Source of the DNA: JALORV01 sp963780715
Lineage (GTDB): Bacteria > Pseudomonadota > Gammaproteobacteria > Burkholderiales > Burkholderiaceae_F
Assembly: GCA_963780715.1 (NCBI GenBank)
Contig: CAWADK010000020.1
Location: forward strand, 62,001-126,000
Length of the DNA: 64,000 nt
Direction: 5' to 3'
The position numbers were made by a program, and so were the translations under genes. Positions within the stretch are counted from its first letter, which is position 1. Every line of letters begins with the position of its first letter. Positions 20,763 through 30,363 of this stretch are shown in pieces. The notes under the pieces are model-generated. The model had not been told where the DNA came from and did no database searches. It was given only the letters and a program-made list of their open reading frames with translations.

Positions 20763-21847
20763 TCAAGCCGCAAAGCGCTCAACCGCGACTTCATTCCAGT
20801 CCACTCCCGAGCCGACGGTGTTGCTGGGGATCGCGATTCCGTTGTCGACGGACAGCGGTTCCGCGACGATCGGATTCCACCAGTCCGCATACTCGAGCCA
20901 GTGCGCGGTGGGTGTGCAGCACAGCAGCCGTGCGCTGAGCTCCGGCCACAGATGGTTCGACACGCGCAGGCCTTTGGCATGGGCGAGAGAGGCCGCCCGC
21001 AACCAGCCCGTGACGCCACCGATCTTCATCACGTCCGGCATCACGTAGTCCGATGCCTGCGCTTCGATCGCGTGCTGCATGTCCAGTATTCCCCACCAGT
21101 TCTCGCCACACTGGATCGGGGTCCGCGCCTCACGGGCGACGAGGGCGTGGCCGGAGTAGTCATGGGCCAGTGTCGGCTCTTCGACCCACGCCAGGCCTTC
21201 GCCGTCCAGCACCCGCAGGCGCTCCACGGCCTCGGCCGGCGTGAGGCACTGGTTGTAGTCGACCATGATCGCCACGTCGGCCCCGACAGCGCTTTTCATG
21301 GCGCGCACGACGGCGAGGTCCTCCTGCACTGTCGGGTAGCCAATCTTCGCCTTGATGCCGACGAATCCGCGCTTCGCCCAGCGCTCCGCGCCTTGGCACA
21401 ACCTTCCACGCCGTCGTATCCGACCGCGCCGTACGGGCGGACCGGTTTCTCGATTCCGCCCAGCAGCCGGACGAGCGACAGACCGTGCACGCGCGCCAGC
21501 GCATCCCACAGGGCCATGTCGATCGCTGCAAGCGCCATTCCCACGAGGCCCTGCGTGCCGAGGAGGCGAAAGCGCCGGGCAAGCTTCTGCTCGACTTCTG
21601 CGGGCGCCAACGGCTCGCCCTGCACCAGGGACTCGAGATTCCGGATCAGGTCGGCCGTGGGTTTCAGCGCGGCGGGCGTGTAGGTGAAGATCATGCTGCG
21701 TCCACGGATCCCCGTGTCGGTGACGACATCGGTCAGCACGAGCGGTGATTCCGTGATGATTCCGCTCGCGGTGCGGTGCGGTTCCGCCATCGGTACCCGG
21801 ACGGCCCGCACGCTGAGTGACTGAATGATTGGAGACGAATCGCTCAT
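20763..21847 (-). pseudogene. Mandelate racemase/muconate cycloisomerase-type enolase-superfamily enzyme, frameshifted
   Basis: The joined frames give about 361 aa, the length of Pseudomonas mandelate racemase (359). Recognisable catalytic sites are the K-x-K of IKAKIGYP, metal ligands in MVDYNQ, WVEEPTL and CGENWWG, the Asp of MPDVMKIGGVTGW, the general-base His in SNHLWPE and the Glu of TAHWLEYAD. This is the mandelate-racemase subgroup pattern, but substrate cannot be read from sequence. The break is near 21390, where one base is missing after the GCCAAG codons. It probably shares a transcript with the aldolase gene 100 nt upstream. Confidence 0.82.
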
Positions 21848-21947
21848 CGTCTTGTTCCTGTTGGTCCAGGCTGGTCCGGCGCGGGTGTCGGTCGGAGTGC
21901 CGGTGCTCGACAATTGCCGACGAAGTCGCGCCGAACCGCGCGCCCAC

Positions 21948-22712
21948 TCACTTACGAAAGCCGGCATCGATGCGGTCCAGCTTGCGCAGCAACGCCGGCC
22001 AGGCGAGTCCTCCGCCGGCGCCGTGCGTGACCCGCTCCCACTGGATCTGCGCGCCATCGACGATCGCGGAACCTATATGGCGCAGCGCCCGCCCGCCGCT
22101 TTGCGCGCGGACCTGCATCATGCAGGACGCTTCGAAGAAGTACATGGCCACGAATGCCTCGGCGACGGACCGGCCGACGGTGAGCAGCCCATGGTTGCGC
22201 AGCATCAGGAAGCGCTTGTTGCCGAGATCGCGGACGAGGCGTGGCTTCTCGTCGTCCTCGAGCGCCACGCCTTCGTAGTCGTGATAGGCCAGCGACGACA
22301 GCACGAATATCGAGTGCTGCGAGAGCGGCAGCAATCCGTCTTCTTGGGCCGACACCGCAACGCCGTTGACGCTGTGGACGTGCAGGACGCAATGAGCGTC
22401 GTCGCGCGCGGCATGAATGGCGCTGTGGATCGTGAAGCCGGCCGGATTGACCGGGAAGGAGGAGTCGACCACCTTGTTGCCGTCGAGGTCGACCTTCACC
22501 AGGCTGGAGGCAGTGATCTCGTCGAACATCATCCCGTAGGGGTTGATCAGGAAGTGATGTTCCGGCCCCGGTACGCGGGCCGAGATGTGCGTGAAGATCA
22601 GGTCGTCCCAGCCGAAGAGCGCCACCAGCCGGTAACAGGCCGCCAGGTCGACGCGAAGTTGCCACTCCTCGGCGCTGACAGTGGCACGCAGTTCGGGGGC
22701 AGGGTCATTCAT
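21948..22712 (-). CDS. Class II aldolase/adducin family protein
   Basis: 254 aa from ATG 22712, with AAGGAG 7 nt upstream; a longer in-frame extension through the TetR region was rejected. The family fold is seen in ACYRLVALFGWDDLIFTHISARVPG and FLINPYGMMFDEI. The zinc-binding H-x-H is in CVLHVHS, and the third zinc His is in LRNHGLLTVG. Class II aldolases cleave or epimerise sugar phosphates and related hydroxy acids; this subgroup lacks a defined substrate. It stands divergent from a TetR gene with an operator between them and precedes the enolase-superfamily gene, so the two enzymes may form a small catabolic pathway. Confidence 0.88.
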   Translation of the reverse strand: MNDPAPELRATVSAEEWQLRVDLAACYRLVALFGWDDLIFTHISARVPGPEHHFLINPYGMMFDEITASSLVKVDLDGNKVVDSSFPVNPAGFTIHSAIHAARDDAHCVLHVHSVNGVAVSAQEDGLLPLSQHSIFVLSSLAYHDYEGVALEDDEKPRLVRDLGNKRFLMLRNHGLLTVGRSVAEAFVAMYFFEASCMMQVRAQSGGRALRHIGSAIVDGAQIQWERVTHGAGGGLAWPALLRKLDRIDAGFRK

Positions 22713-22746
22713 GGGCGGCTCCTTGGCAGCGACGTCTTCGGGCGCT

Positions 22747-22764
22747 AATATATAGACTGGTCTA
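22747..22764. promoter_or_regulatory. TetR operator between aldolase and TetR genes
   Basis: AATATATAGACTGGTCTA contains the inverted repeat TAGAC-TG-GTCTA (22753-22764). It lies 20 nt before the TetR start and 34 nt before the aldolase start. From memory, the whole 18-mer fits the LmrA/YxaF box of Bacillus (AWTATATAGANYGGTCTA), and the adjacent regulator resembles that TetR subgroup. Confidence 0.75.
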
Positions 22765-22784
22765 GTTAATCGGTCAAGGTTCAC

Positions 22785-23387
22785 ATGCAGCAGGAGTCGG
22801 GCAGCCGGCAACGGATGATCGAGGCGACGATCGACCTCATGCGGAGTTCTGGCTTGAGCGGCGCCGGCATCAACGAGATCGTCCGCGCCAGCGGAGCGCC
22901 GAAGGGTTCCGTCTACCACTTCTTCCCAGGCGGCAAGCAGCAGATCGCGGCGGAGGCCCTGACTGCCTACTCGCAACGCGTGATGGCGTTCATCGACGCG
23001 GCGCTGGCGAGTCAGCAGAAGCCGGCCTTGAAGGTTCGTGCGTTGTTCGATGCTTTCGCGCGGCGGGTGGAGGACGGCCAGTTCCGCAAGAGCTGTGCCG
23101 CAGGCACGGTCTGCCTCGATCTGGACCCCGACCTCGAGGCGCTGCGTGGCGTGGTGGCCGACTCGTTTGACGCGTGGACCGCCGTGATCGCCCGACACTT
23201 CGCGCAAGGCGACGGCCGGGTCGCCCGTTCATTCGCCGGGCTGCTCCTTACTGCGTTTGAAGGCGCCTACATCCGCGCACGCGCCGAGCGCTCCAGCCGG
23301 CCGTTCATGGAGGCGGGCACCTGGCTGGCCGAGCTCGCTGCGACGCACTTTGAGGCCGAGCCCAAGGCGAGGCGACGGGTGACTTGA
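22785..23387 (+). CDS. TetR-family regulator, LmrA/YxaF-like
   Basis: 200 aa. The N-terminal helix-turn-helix reads SGLSGAGINEIVRASGAPKG followed by SVYHFFPGGKQQ, the recognition-helix signature of the LmrA/YxaF subgroup (GAPKGSlYHHFPgGK). The remainder is an all-helical ligand-binding and dimer domain with a C-A-A-G-T-V-C stretch near residue 105. It is divergent from the aldolase gene and its operator overlaps both promoters, so autoregulation and repression of the aldolase/racemase genes are likely. The ligand is unknown. Confidence 0.88.
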   Translation: MQQESGSRQRMIEATIDLMRSSGLSGAGINEIVRASGAPKGSVYHFFPGGKQQIAAEALTAYSQRVMAFIDAALASQQKPALKVRALFDAFARRVEDGQFRKSCAAGTVCLDLDPDLEALRGVVADSFDAWTAVIARHFAQGDGRVARSFAGLLLTAFEGAYIRARAERSSRPFMEAGTWLAELAATHFEAEPKARRRVT

Positions 23388-23465
23388 CCGCTGCCGGTCA
23401 CGCTGCCAGAGATGTCGAGAGTGCTGCACGGGAGCTGGTAGTGCCGCCCGCGCTCTACCGCGCGG

Positions 23466-24170
23466 TCAGATGCCGAGGTAGCGGTGCCAGAGTTCCGGTT
23501 GTTCCGCGAGTTCGCCCGACGACCCGTGCCACACGACGCGGCCGCGTTCGAGGATCGTGTGCTGATCGGCGAGCTGCACCAGGCGCTGGATGTACTTGTC
23601 GATCACCAGGATCGCCTGGCCCGACGCCTTGAGCTCGGCGAGGCAACGCCAGATGTCCTCGCGCACCAGCGGAGCGAGGCCCTCGGTGGCCTCGTCGAGG
23701 ACGAGCAGGCGCGGATTCGTCATCAGGGCACGCCCGATGGCGAGCATCTGCTGCTCGCCGCCCGACAGCTGATTGCCCATCGCCGTGGCGCGCCGCGCCA
23801 GTTGCGGGAAGAGCGCGAAGACGCGGTCGATCGTCCAGGGCTGGCGCGAGCCGCTGCGGTTGTCGGCAAACGCCGCCAGGTTTTCACGCACCGAGAGATT
23901 AGGAAAGACCTGCCGGCCCTCCGGCACGAGCGCGAGTCCGCGGCGCGCGATCACGTCGGTCGCCAGGCCGTCGATCCGCTCGCCGCCAAAGCGAATCTGC
24001 CCTCGATGCAGTGGCAGGAGTCCGAACGCCGCGCGCAGCGTCGTGGTCTTTCCCATTCCGTTGCGCCCGAGCAGCGTCACGACGGCGCCCTCGGGCACGG
24101 CGAGGTCGACGCCGAACAGGACCTGACTCGCGCCGTAGCCTGTTTCGACCGCCTGCAGTTCGAGCAGCAT
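23466..24170 (-). CDS. livF: Branched-chain-type ABC transporter ATP-binding protein (LivF)
   Basis: 234 aa. Walker A is LLGRNGMGKTTT, the ABC signature is LSGGEQQM, and Walker B is LLVLDEATEGLAP, the LivF version (LivG has DEPMAGM). The ending ELWHRYLGI is typical of LivF. Last gene of the livKHMGF-like operon; its ATG shares one base with the livG stop. Supplies ATP-driven force for uptake of a branched-chain amino acid or an amide/aromatic compound; the substrate is set by the binding protein. Confidence 0.93.
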   Translation of the reverse strand: MLLELQAVETGYGASQVLFGVDLAVPEGAVVTLLGRNGMGKTTTLRAAFGLLPLHRGQIRFGGERIDGLATDVIARRGLALVPEGRQVFPNLSVRENLAAFADNRSGSRQPWTIDRVFALFPQLARRATAMGNQLSGGEQQMLAIGRALMTNPRLLVLDEATEGLAPLVREDIWRCLAELKASGQAILVIDKYIQRLVQLADQHTILERGRVVWHGSSGELAEQPELWHRYLGI

Positions 24171-24916
24171 CAGACCGTCTCCGTTCCGAGATAGGCCTGG
24201 CGCACCACGGGGTCGGAGCGCACGACGTCGGCGCTTCCCGTCGCCAGCACGCGCCCGTACACGAGGACGGAGATGCGATCCGCCAGGCGGAACACGGCGT
24301 CCATGTCGTGTTCGATCAGGATGATCGTCAGGCCGTCTCGCAGTCCCTCGATCAGCGTGACCATGCGCGCCGATTCGTCGGGCCCCATGCCGGCCATCGG
24401 TTCGTCGAGCAGCAACAGCCTGGGACTCGTCGCAAGCGCGAGCGCGACTTCGAGCTGCCGCTGCTCGCCATGGGCCAGTGCCCCGGCCAGCACGTCGCTA
24501 CGCTGATGCAGGCCAACCCGGTTCAGCAGCTCGTGCGCGCGCTCGTAAAGGTGGCGCTCCCGCTGCACCGGCCGCCAGAATCCGAAGCTGCTGCCGTCGC
24601 CCGCCTGCACGGCGAGCACGACGTTCTCGAGCGCGCTGAAGGCGCGAAAGACGTTGGTCACCTGATAGGAGCGCGCGATGCCGCGCTGCACGCGTTCGTG
24701 GACGCTCAGGCCGGTGACGTCCTGTCCCGCCAGCATGATGCTGCCCGCATCCGGTGCGAGCGCTCCGGACAGCTGGCTGATCAGCGTCGTCTTGCCGGCA
24801 CCGTTCGGGCCGATCACGGCGTGAATCTGACCGGCGTCGACATCGAGATCGAGCGCATCGGTGGCCACCAGTCCGCCGAAGCGCTTGCTCAGGCCGCGAA
24901 CCTGCAGCAGCGTCAT
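24170..24916 (-). CDS. livG: Branched-chain-type ABC transporter ATP-binding protein (LivG)
   Basis: 248 aa from ATG 24916; a longer in-frame extension runs back through livM and is spurious. Walker A IGPNGAGKTTL, signature-type LAHGEQRQLE and Walker B LLLLDEPMAGMGP, then the H-loop LIEHDMDAVF. GMGP(D/E)E and the terminal QAYLG are LivG hallmarks. Its start overlaps the livM stop by 4 nt (ATGA), so translation is probably coupled. The signature has His in place of the usual serine/glycine (AHGEQ), a variant common in LivG. Confidence 0.93.
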   Translation of the reverse strand: MTLLQVRGLSKRFGGLVATDALDLDVDAGQIHAVIGPNGAGKTTLISQLSGALAPDAGSIMLAGQDVTGLSVHERVQRGIARSYQVTNVFRAFSALENVVLAVQAGDGSSFGFWRPVQRERHLYERAHELLNRVGLHQRSDVLAGALAHGEQRQLEVALALATSPRLLLLDEPMAGMGPDESARMVTLIEGLRDGLTIILIEHDMDAVFRLADRISVLVYGRVLATGSADVVRSDPVVRQAYLGTETV

Positions 24917-25878
24917 GACGCGGGCTTTCCCGACAGCGCGCCGGCGATTCCGCGCGGCGCGAAGAACACGATCGCCAGCAGAATCAGTCCCAGCGGCAGG
25001 TGCCAGTAGTCGGTGAACGCCGCGAGGAATTCCTCGAGCAGCAGCAGCGCTGTCGCGCCGGCGAGGCCGCCGTAGCGGTAACCGAGGCCCCCGAGCAGCA
25101 CCATCACGACCAGTGTGGCCGACTGCGTCCAGTGCATGGCCGCCGGGCTCACGAACAGGTTGTGGTTGGCGAAGAGCGCTCCGGCGAGCCCGGCGATCGC
25201 ACCTGCGATCGTGAAGGCCGCCAGGCGGTAGCGGAAGGTCGGAAACCCGATCGCCTCCATCCGCGCCTCGTTCTCGCGGATGCCGAGCAGCACGCGGCCG
25301 AAGCGCGCGTTCACCGCGCGGTTCAGGCACAGCGTGACGGCCGTTAGCAGCGCGAGCACGACCCAATAAAGCGTCGGATCGTGGCCGAGATCGAGCCCGA
25401 AGCCCATCTGCGACCGGGCCGGCAGATTGAGGCCGTCCTCGCCACCGTACTGCTTCAGGCCAACGGCGAGGTAATAAAGCATCTGCGCGAACGCGAGCGT
25501 GATCATGATGAAGTACACGCCGCGAGTGCGCAGGGAAATGGCGCCAATGGCGAGCCCGAACATGGCCGCAACCAGCATCGCCAGCGGCCACGCGATCCAC
25601 GCGCTGACAAGCCCGTGGGTCATTGCGATGGCCACTGTATAGGCGCCCAGGCCGACGAAGGCCGCATGGCCGAGGCTGACCATGCCGCCAAAGCCCATGA
25701 TGAAGTTGAGACTTGCGGCGGCGATCGCGAAGATCATCACGCGACGCACCAGCCCGATGTAGTAGCTCTGGTCCAGGGCAGTGGCGACCCACGGAAGCGC
25801 TGCCGCGGCGATCAGCAGCAGCCAGGGCAGGGCGCGATGCAGCCCGGGCTGGGCGCGGCCGGTTAACAGGGTGCCCAT
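24913..25878 (-). CDS. livM: Branched-chain-type ABC transporter permease (LivM)
   Basis: 321 aa with eight to nine hydrophobic segments. The conserved ASLNFIMGFGGMVSLGHAAFVGLGAY and later VLLGIRENEARMEAIGF stretches identify LivM; the latter is the cytoplasmic EAA-like coupling loop. Inner-membrane partner of LivH. The gene lies 1 nt beyond livH and overlaps livG by 4 nt. Confidence 0.93.
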   Translation of the reverse strand: MGTLLTGRAQPGLHRALPWLLLIAAAALPWVATALDQSYYIGLVRRVMIFAIAAASLNFIMGFGGMVSLGHAAFVGLGAYTVAIAMTHGLVSAWIAWPLAMLVAAMFGLAIGAISLRTRGVYFIMITLAFAQMLYYLAVGLKQYGGEDGLNLPARSQMGFGLDLGHDPTLYWVVLALLTAVTLCLNRAVNARFGRVLLGIRENEARMEAIGFPTFRYRLAAFTIAGAIAGLAGALFANHNLFVSPAAMHWTQSATLVVMVLLGGLGYRYGGLAGATALLLLEEFLAAFTDYWHLPLGLILLAIVFFAPRGIAGALSGKPAS

Positions 25879-25879
25879 G

Positions 25880-26800
25880 TCAGCTGCGTGCCGGGAAGAG
25901 GCCCTGCGGCCGGAAGAACAGCACTGCCGCCATCAGCACGTAGATCGCGATGGCCGCCAGTGCGGGGCCCAGCTGTGCGGCGACGGCGTTGGACAGGACC
26001 CTGTTCAGTACGTCGGGCAGGAACGCGCGGCCGGCAGTGTCGACGATTCCCACCAGCAGGGCGCCGACGAAGGCGCCGCGAATCGAGCCGATGCCGCCGA
26101 TGACGATCACGACCAGGGCGAGGATCAGGATGTTCTGGCCCATGCCGATCTCAACGGCCAGCAGCGGTCCGAGCAGTGCTCCGGCGACGGCCGACAGCAT
26201 CGCGCCGAGCGTGAAGATCGCCGCGAAGAGGCGATCGACCCGCACGCCCATGATCGTCGCCATCTCGCGATTGCTGCTGCCGGCACGCACCAGCATGCCG
26301 GTGCGGGTCTTCGTGATGAACAGGAACAGGCCCAGTGCAAGAGCGAGGCCGACCGCGATGATCAGCAGCCGGTACGAGGGATAGAGCAGGCCCGGTGCGA
26401 TCTCGACAGGTCCCGCGAGCGCGGCCGGCGCCGACAGCATGATCGGCGCAGGTCCCCACAGGAGCTTCACCAGATCGTCGGCGATCAGGATGACGGCGAA
26501 CGTCGCGAGCACCTGGGACAGGTGGTCGCGCCGGTAGAGCCTGCGTATCAGCGTCACCTCGAGCGCCAGCCCTATGCAGCCGGTCGCCACGACGGCGGCC
26601 GGCACCGCGATCCAGAACGACCCGGTGGCCTGCGCCACGCTCGCCGCGATGTAGGCGCCGATCATGTAGAGGGAGCCATGGGCGAGGTTCAGCACATCCA
26701 TGATGCCGAACACGAGCGTCAGGCCGGCCGCAATCAGGAACAGCATCAGGCCGAACTGGAGCCCGTTGAGAAGCTGCTCGGCAAACAGGGTGACGGTCAT
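25880..26800 (-). CDS. livH: Branched-chain-type ABC transporter permease (LivH)
   Basis: 306 aa, about eight membrane spans. The N-terminal LLNGLQFGLMLFLIAAGLTLVFGIMDVLNLAHGSLYMIGAY is the standard LivH opening, and NREMATIMGVRVDRLFAAIFTLGA is the coupling region. It follows the binding-protein gene by 146 nt and leads the membrane half of the operon. Inner membrane. Confidence 0.93.
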   Translation of the reverse strand: MTVTLFAEQLLNGLQFGLMLFLIAAGLTLVFGIMDVLNLAHGSLYMIGAYIAASVAQATGSFWIAVPAAVVATGCIGLALEVTLIRRLYRRDHLSQVLATFAVILIADDLVKLLWGPAPIMLSAPAALAGPVEIAPGLLYPSYRLLIIAVGLALALGLFLFITKTRTGMLVRAGSSNREMATIMGVRVDRLFAAIFTLGAMLSAVAGALLGPLLAVEIGMGQNILILALVVIVIGGIGSIRGAFVGALLVGIVDTAGRAFLPDVLNRVLSNAVAAQLGPALAAIAIYVLMAAVLFFRPQGLFPARS

Positions 26801-26946
26801 GGCCGGTTCCGCGAGAGCAACGCTACTTCCGCGCGTCTTCGCGGACCGCTAGACCAGGTGCCGCGCTCATACGCGCTCATTCGGCAGTCGGCCGCAGGCG
26901 GGCGAAGCAGGGTGGGCCGCGCCGCGGTCGGCCGTCCGCGCGTTCG

Positions 26947-28131
26947 CTACGGCAGCTTGCACTGCGACGCGTAGGCGTCCTGGTGATTCGTGAATACCTT
27001 GTTCAAGGTGCGGTTCGTAGTGCGGCCCTGCGCGTCCTTCACGATCGTGCGCAGGACATAGTCCTGGATCGGAAACTGGTTGTTGCCAAACCTGAATTCG
27101 CCGCGCACCGACTTGAAGTTCGCCTTCTTCAATGCCGCACGGACCGCCGCCTTGTTGTCGAGCTCGCCCTTCACCTCGCGCACGGCAGCGTCCATCATCA
27201 ATACGGCGTCGTACGCCTGCGCCGCGTAGATCGACGGCAGCCGGCCGTATTCCTTCTGGTAGGCCTGCACGAACGCCTGGCTCGCTGCGTTCGCGAAGTC
27301 GTGGTTCCAGTGCGCAGTGTTGAACATGCCGAGCATCGGGTCGCCGACCGCGCGGATCACATCCTCGTCCGCCGAGAAGCCGGGACCGACGATCTGCGTA
27401 CTCTTCGACAGGCCGGCACCAACGAACTGCTTGATGAAATTGATGCCCATGCCGCCAGGCAGGAAGATGTAGAGCGCATCGGGCGCTTCTGCGCGCAGCT
27501 TGGCGAGTTCGGCGGCGTAGTCGAGTTGGCCGAGCTTGGTGAAGGTTTCGGAAGCAACCGGCTTGGCATAGCCGCGCTTAAAGCCGTTGATGGCGTCCTG
27601 GCCCGCGGGATAGTTCGGCGCCAGCACGGCGACTTTCCGGAAGTTGCGTTCGGAGGCGAACTTGCCGGCGGCTTCGTGATAGTCGTCGTTCTGCCAGGCG
27701 GTTCCGAAGAAGTACGGATTGCACTGCGCGCCTGCGAGCTGCGACGGGCCTGCGTTGTTGCTGAGGTAGAACACCTCGGCCGCAAATAGCGTCGGTCCGA
27801 CCGCGAGCGCGACATTCGATCCGATCGGGCCGGTGTAGAAGTGGATGCGGTCGCGCTTGAGGTACCGCTCAACATGCTGGCGAGCGACGTCGGGGTTGCC
27901 GGCCTCGTCGGTGGCGAAGACCTCCACCGGGATGCCGCCGATCTTGCCGCCGAGTTGCTTGATCGCCAGGTTGAACCCGTCACGCGCCTCGGCCCCGAGC
28001 GCGGCGAAGGGGCCGGAAATCGATGTCGAGAAGCCGACGCGCACCTGCTCGACCGGCTTGGCGGCGAGAGGCGCTGCAAGCGTCGACAGGGCACAGGCGG
28101 TGGCGAACGAGGCGATGCGACGGCGGATCAT
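26947..28131 (-). CDS. Periplasmic substrate-binding protein of the LivK/HAAT family
   Basis: 394 aa. Start chosen at ATG 28131 because it gives a proper signal peptide (MIRRRIASF to about residue 23, ending PLAAK). The mature part starts QVRVGFSTSISGPFAALGAEARDGF, the ABC-sugar/amino-acid periplasmic fold type I opening, and has ATDEAGNPDVARQ and YTGPIGSNVALAVGP. C-terminal KSVRGEFRFGNNQFPIQDYVLR is typical of paralogues for aromatic acids or amides rather than leucine. First gene of the importer operon. A LivK-type Cys near the C-terminus (SQCKLP) is present. Substrate not assigned. Confidence 0.9.
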   Translation of the reverse strand: MIRRRIASFATACALSTLAAPLAAKPVEQVRVGFSTSISGPFAALGAEARDGFNLAIKQLGGKIGGIPVEVFATDEAGNPDVARQHVERYLKRDRIHFYTGPIGSNVALAVGPTLFAAEVFYLSNNAGPSQLAGAQCNPYFFGTAWQNDDYHEAAGKFASERNFRKVAVLAPNYPAGQDAINGFKRGYAKPVASETFTKLGQLDYAAELAKLRAEAPDALYIFLPGGMGINFIKQFVGAGLSKSTQIVGPGFSADEDVIRAVGDPMLGMFNTAHWNHDFANAASQAFVQAYQKEYGRLPSIYAAQAYDAVLMMDAAVREVKGELDNKAAVRAALKKANFKSVRGEFRFGNNQFPIQDYVLRTIVKDAQGRTTNRTLNKVFTNHQDAYASQCKLP

Positions 28132-28376
28132 TGACTGCAGATCTCCAATGAGGCGAGCGGGTGGGGTCGCGCGGGACGCGCAAGTATTCGGAAAGCACGC
28201 ACGCGCGTCAAATCGACGACCGGACCGAACTGTGCATTGATGGGCGGTGCGTGGCGTCCCCGGGGTGGCGACGGCCGTAGGGATGACCCAAGGCGGGCGA
28301 ATTGCACGCGTTGGCCGCTCTGTGCGCAACCGTTGTGCTCGCCTATGATCCGGCCTGTCCATCACCCACGCTCATC

Positions 28377-30318
28377 ATGTCCGGCCCGTTAACCCGCTTC
28401 GGCCTTGTCGTCGAGACACAGGAACAGCGCAAGGAGAAGATCCTTGCCGGCGTGATGGCATCGGTGTATCGCCAGGTGCCGCAGTCGGTGCTGGTCAGCA
28501 TCGTCGGCGCCTTCGCGATGGTTGTCGTGTTCTGGAACGCGATGAGCCAGAACCTGCTGATGGGCTGGTTCGTTCTGATACTGCTCGAGTCGCTGATCCG
28601 GGTGCGCGTGGCTTACCGCTTCCGGCACGCAACCGGAGTGGTCGATCAGGTGCAACGCTGGGCCGTGCGCTGGGTCATGCTCGCGGTCGCGGCGGGCCTG
28701 CTGTGGGGCGCCGCGGGAGCACTTTTCTTCTCGAACTACCAGCCGCTGCACCAGATCGTGCTGGTGGCCGTCGTCCTCAGTGTTGCGTTCGGGTCGCTGA
28801 CGCTGTACGCCAGCTATCGGCCGGCGTTCTACTCGTTCATGCTGCTCGCGTTGCTGCCGCTGATCGGCCGCATGGTGTGGGAGCAGGACCCGACCTACTA
28901 CACGGCGGCCGTCGTGATGGCGGCCGTGTTCTTCTTCACCGTGTTCTACGGCCGGACCTTCGGCGACGCCGTGTTCGAATCGGTCAAGAACAACTACGAA
29001 AACGAGGTGCTGGTCGAGCAGTTGCTGAACGAGAAGCGCATGGCCGAGGAAGCCCGGCGCGACGCCGAGAACGCAACGCGCTCAAAGACGCAGTTCTTCG
29101 CCGCCGCAAGCCATGATCTGCGCCAGCCTCTGCAGGCGATCGGCATCTACGTTTCGCTGCTGAAGAAGCGGGCGCAGGGACCGCTGGAGCCACTGGTCAA
29201 CAACCTGGCGACCGCAGTCGAATCCCTGTCGAAGCTGGTCGAGGAACTGCTCGAAATCTCGCGCCTCGACTCGGGCGCGATCCTGCCGCGCGTGGACCAG
29301 ATACTGCTCGACGACCTGTTCACGCTGCTGGAGCAGGAGTTCACACCGCTGTCCGCGTCCAAGGGCCTGTCGCTGCGCGTAAGACGCTCGGGTTTTGCGA
29401 TCGACAGCGACCCCCTGTTGCTGCAGCGGGTCATCCGCAACCTGCTGGCCAATGCGATCCGCTACACGCAGCGTGGCGGCGTCCTGCTGGCAGCGCGCCC
29501 GCGCGGCGGACTCATCAGCCTCGAGATCTGGGACACCGGGCCTGGCATCCGGCAGGGCGAACTGGACCGCATCTTCGAGGAGTTCTACCGCGGCGAAAGT
29601 TCGAAGGCGGAGAACAGCGGTGCGGGTTTCGGACTCGGCCTGTCGATCGTCAAAGCGGATCTGCGGCCTGCTCGGCCACCCGCTGATCGTGACGACGCGC
29701 CCGGGCACCGGGACGGTGTTCCGGGTCGAGGTGCCCGTGTCGATCGCGCCGCTGCGTGCCAAGCGGACCTCGCCCGAGACCATCGATGTCGCGATCCGGA
29801 CGCTCAACGGCTTCACCTTCGTCGTCATCGAGGACAACGCCGAGATCCTGAACAGCCTCACGCGCCTGATCCGCTCGTGGGGTGCCGAGGTCGTGCCTTC
29901 GACCGGCTACAACGCGCAGCTCATCAAGCGCATCAGCATGCACGAGCGCATCGATGCCGTGATCGCCGACCACAACCTCGGGCCGCATTCGATCAGCGGT
30001 GTCGAAGCTGTGTTCAAGATCCGTGAACTGGTCGGCATGCCGGTGCCGATCATCATGCTGACCGCGGTGCAGCGGGGTGATGTCGTCAACGAGTTCCAGC
30101 GCGTCATGCAGGAGCACCTGCTGGCCGATCCGACCTCCACGGCGGTGGCGCGCAGCCCGACGGAGGAGCCGATCGTGCTGCAGAAGCCGACGACGGCGGC
30201 GGTGCTCAATAACAGTCTGGGTGAACTCCTGGGGCTGACGACGCTGCCGATGGTGCGGGCGCAGATCCCGCCGGCCGGCATTGCCGATACCGTGCCGCCA
30301 AAGGCCACGGCCGGCTGA
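28377..30318 (+). pseudogene. Hybrid sensor histidine kinase with receiver domain, frameshifted
   Basis: Joined frames encode about 646 aa. An N-terminal membrane region with about six hydrophobic helices (residues 35-205) is followed by a coiled-coil (VEQLLNEKRMAEEARRDAEN). The dimerisation histidine is His246 in ASHDLRQPLQA, and the ATPase domain has N, G1 (WDTGPGI) and G2 (GFGLGLSIVK) boxes. A receiver domain follows, with VVIEDN, the phospho-Asp in VIADHNLG and LTA. The break is at 29652-29654: one surplus A in AAAGCGG separates SIVK from RICGLLGHPL. Deleting it restores the kinase-receiver linker. The family is the hybrid kinase that pairs with a LuxR-type regulator, here encoded convergently next door. 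Confidence 0.85.
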
Positions 30319-30363
30319 AAGGGCTGAAAGCGGGCGGCTGCGCAGCAGGCGCGCCGGGGAAAC

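Noticed and set aside
23388..23465. CCGCG hairpin between TetR and livF as a terminator
   Set aside because: The stem is short and G/C only, with no U-run, so it is not distinguishable from background in this GC-rich sequence.
29600..30318. Separate response-regulator gene after the kinase
   Set aside because: No start codon or ribosome-binding site precedes the receiver; restoring one base joins it to the kinase.
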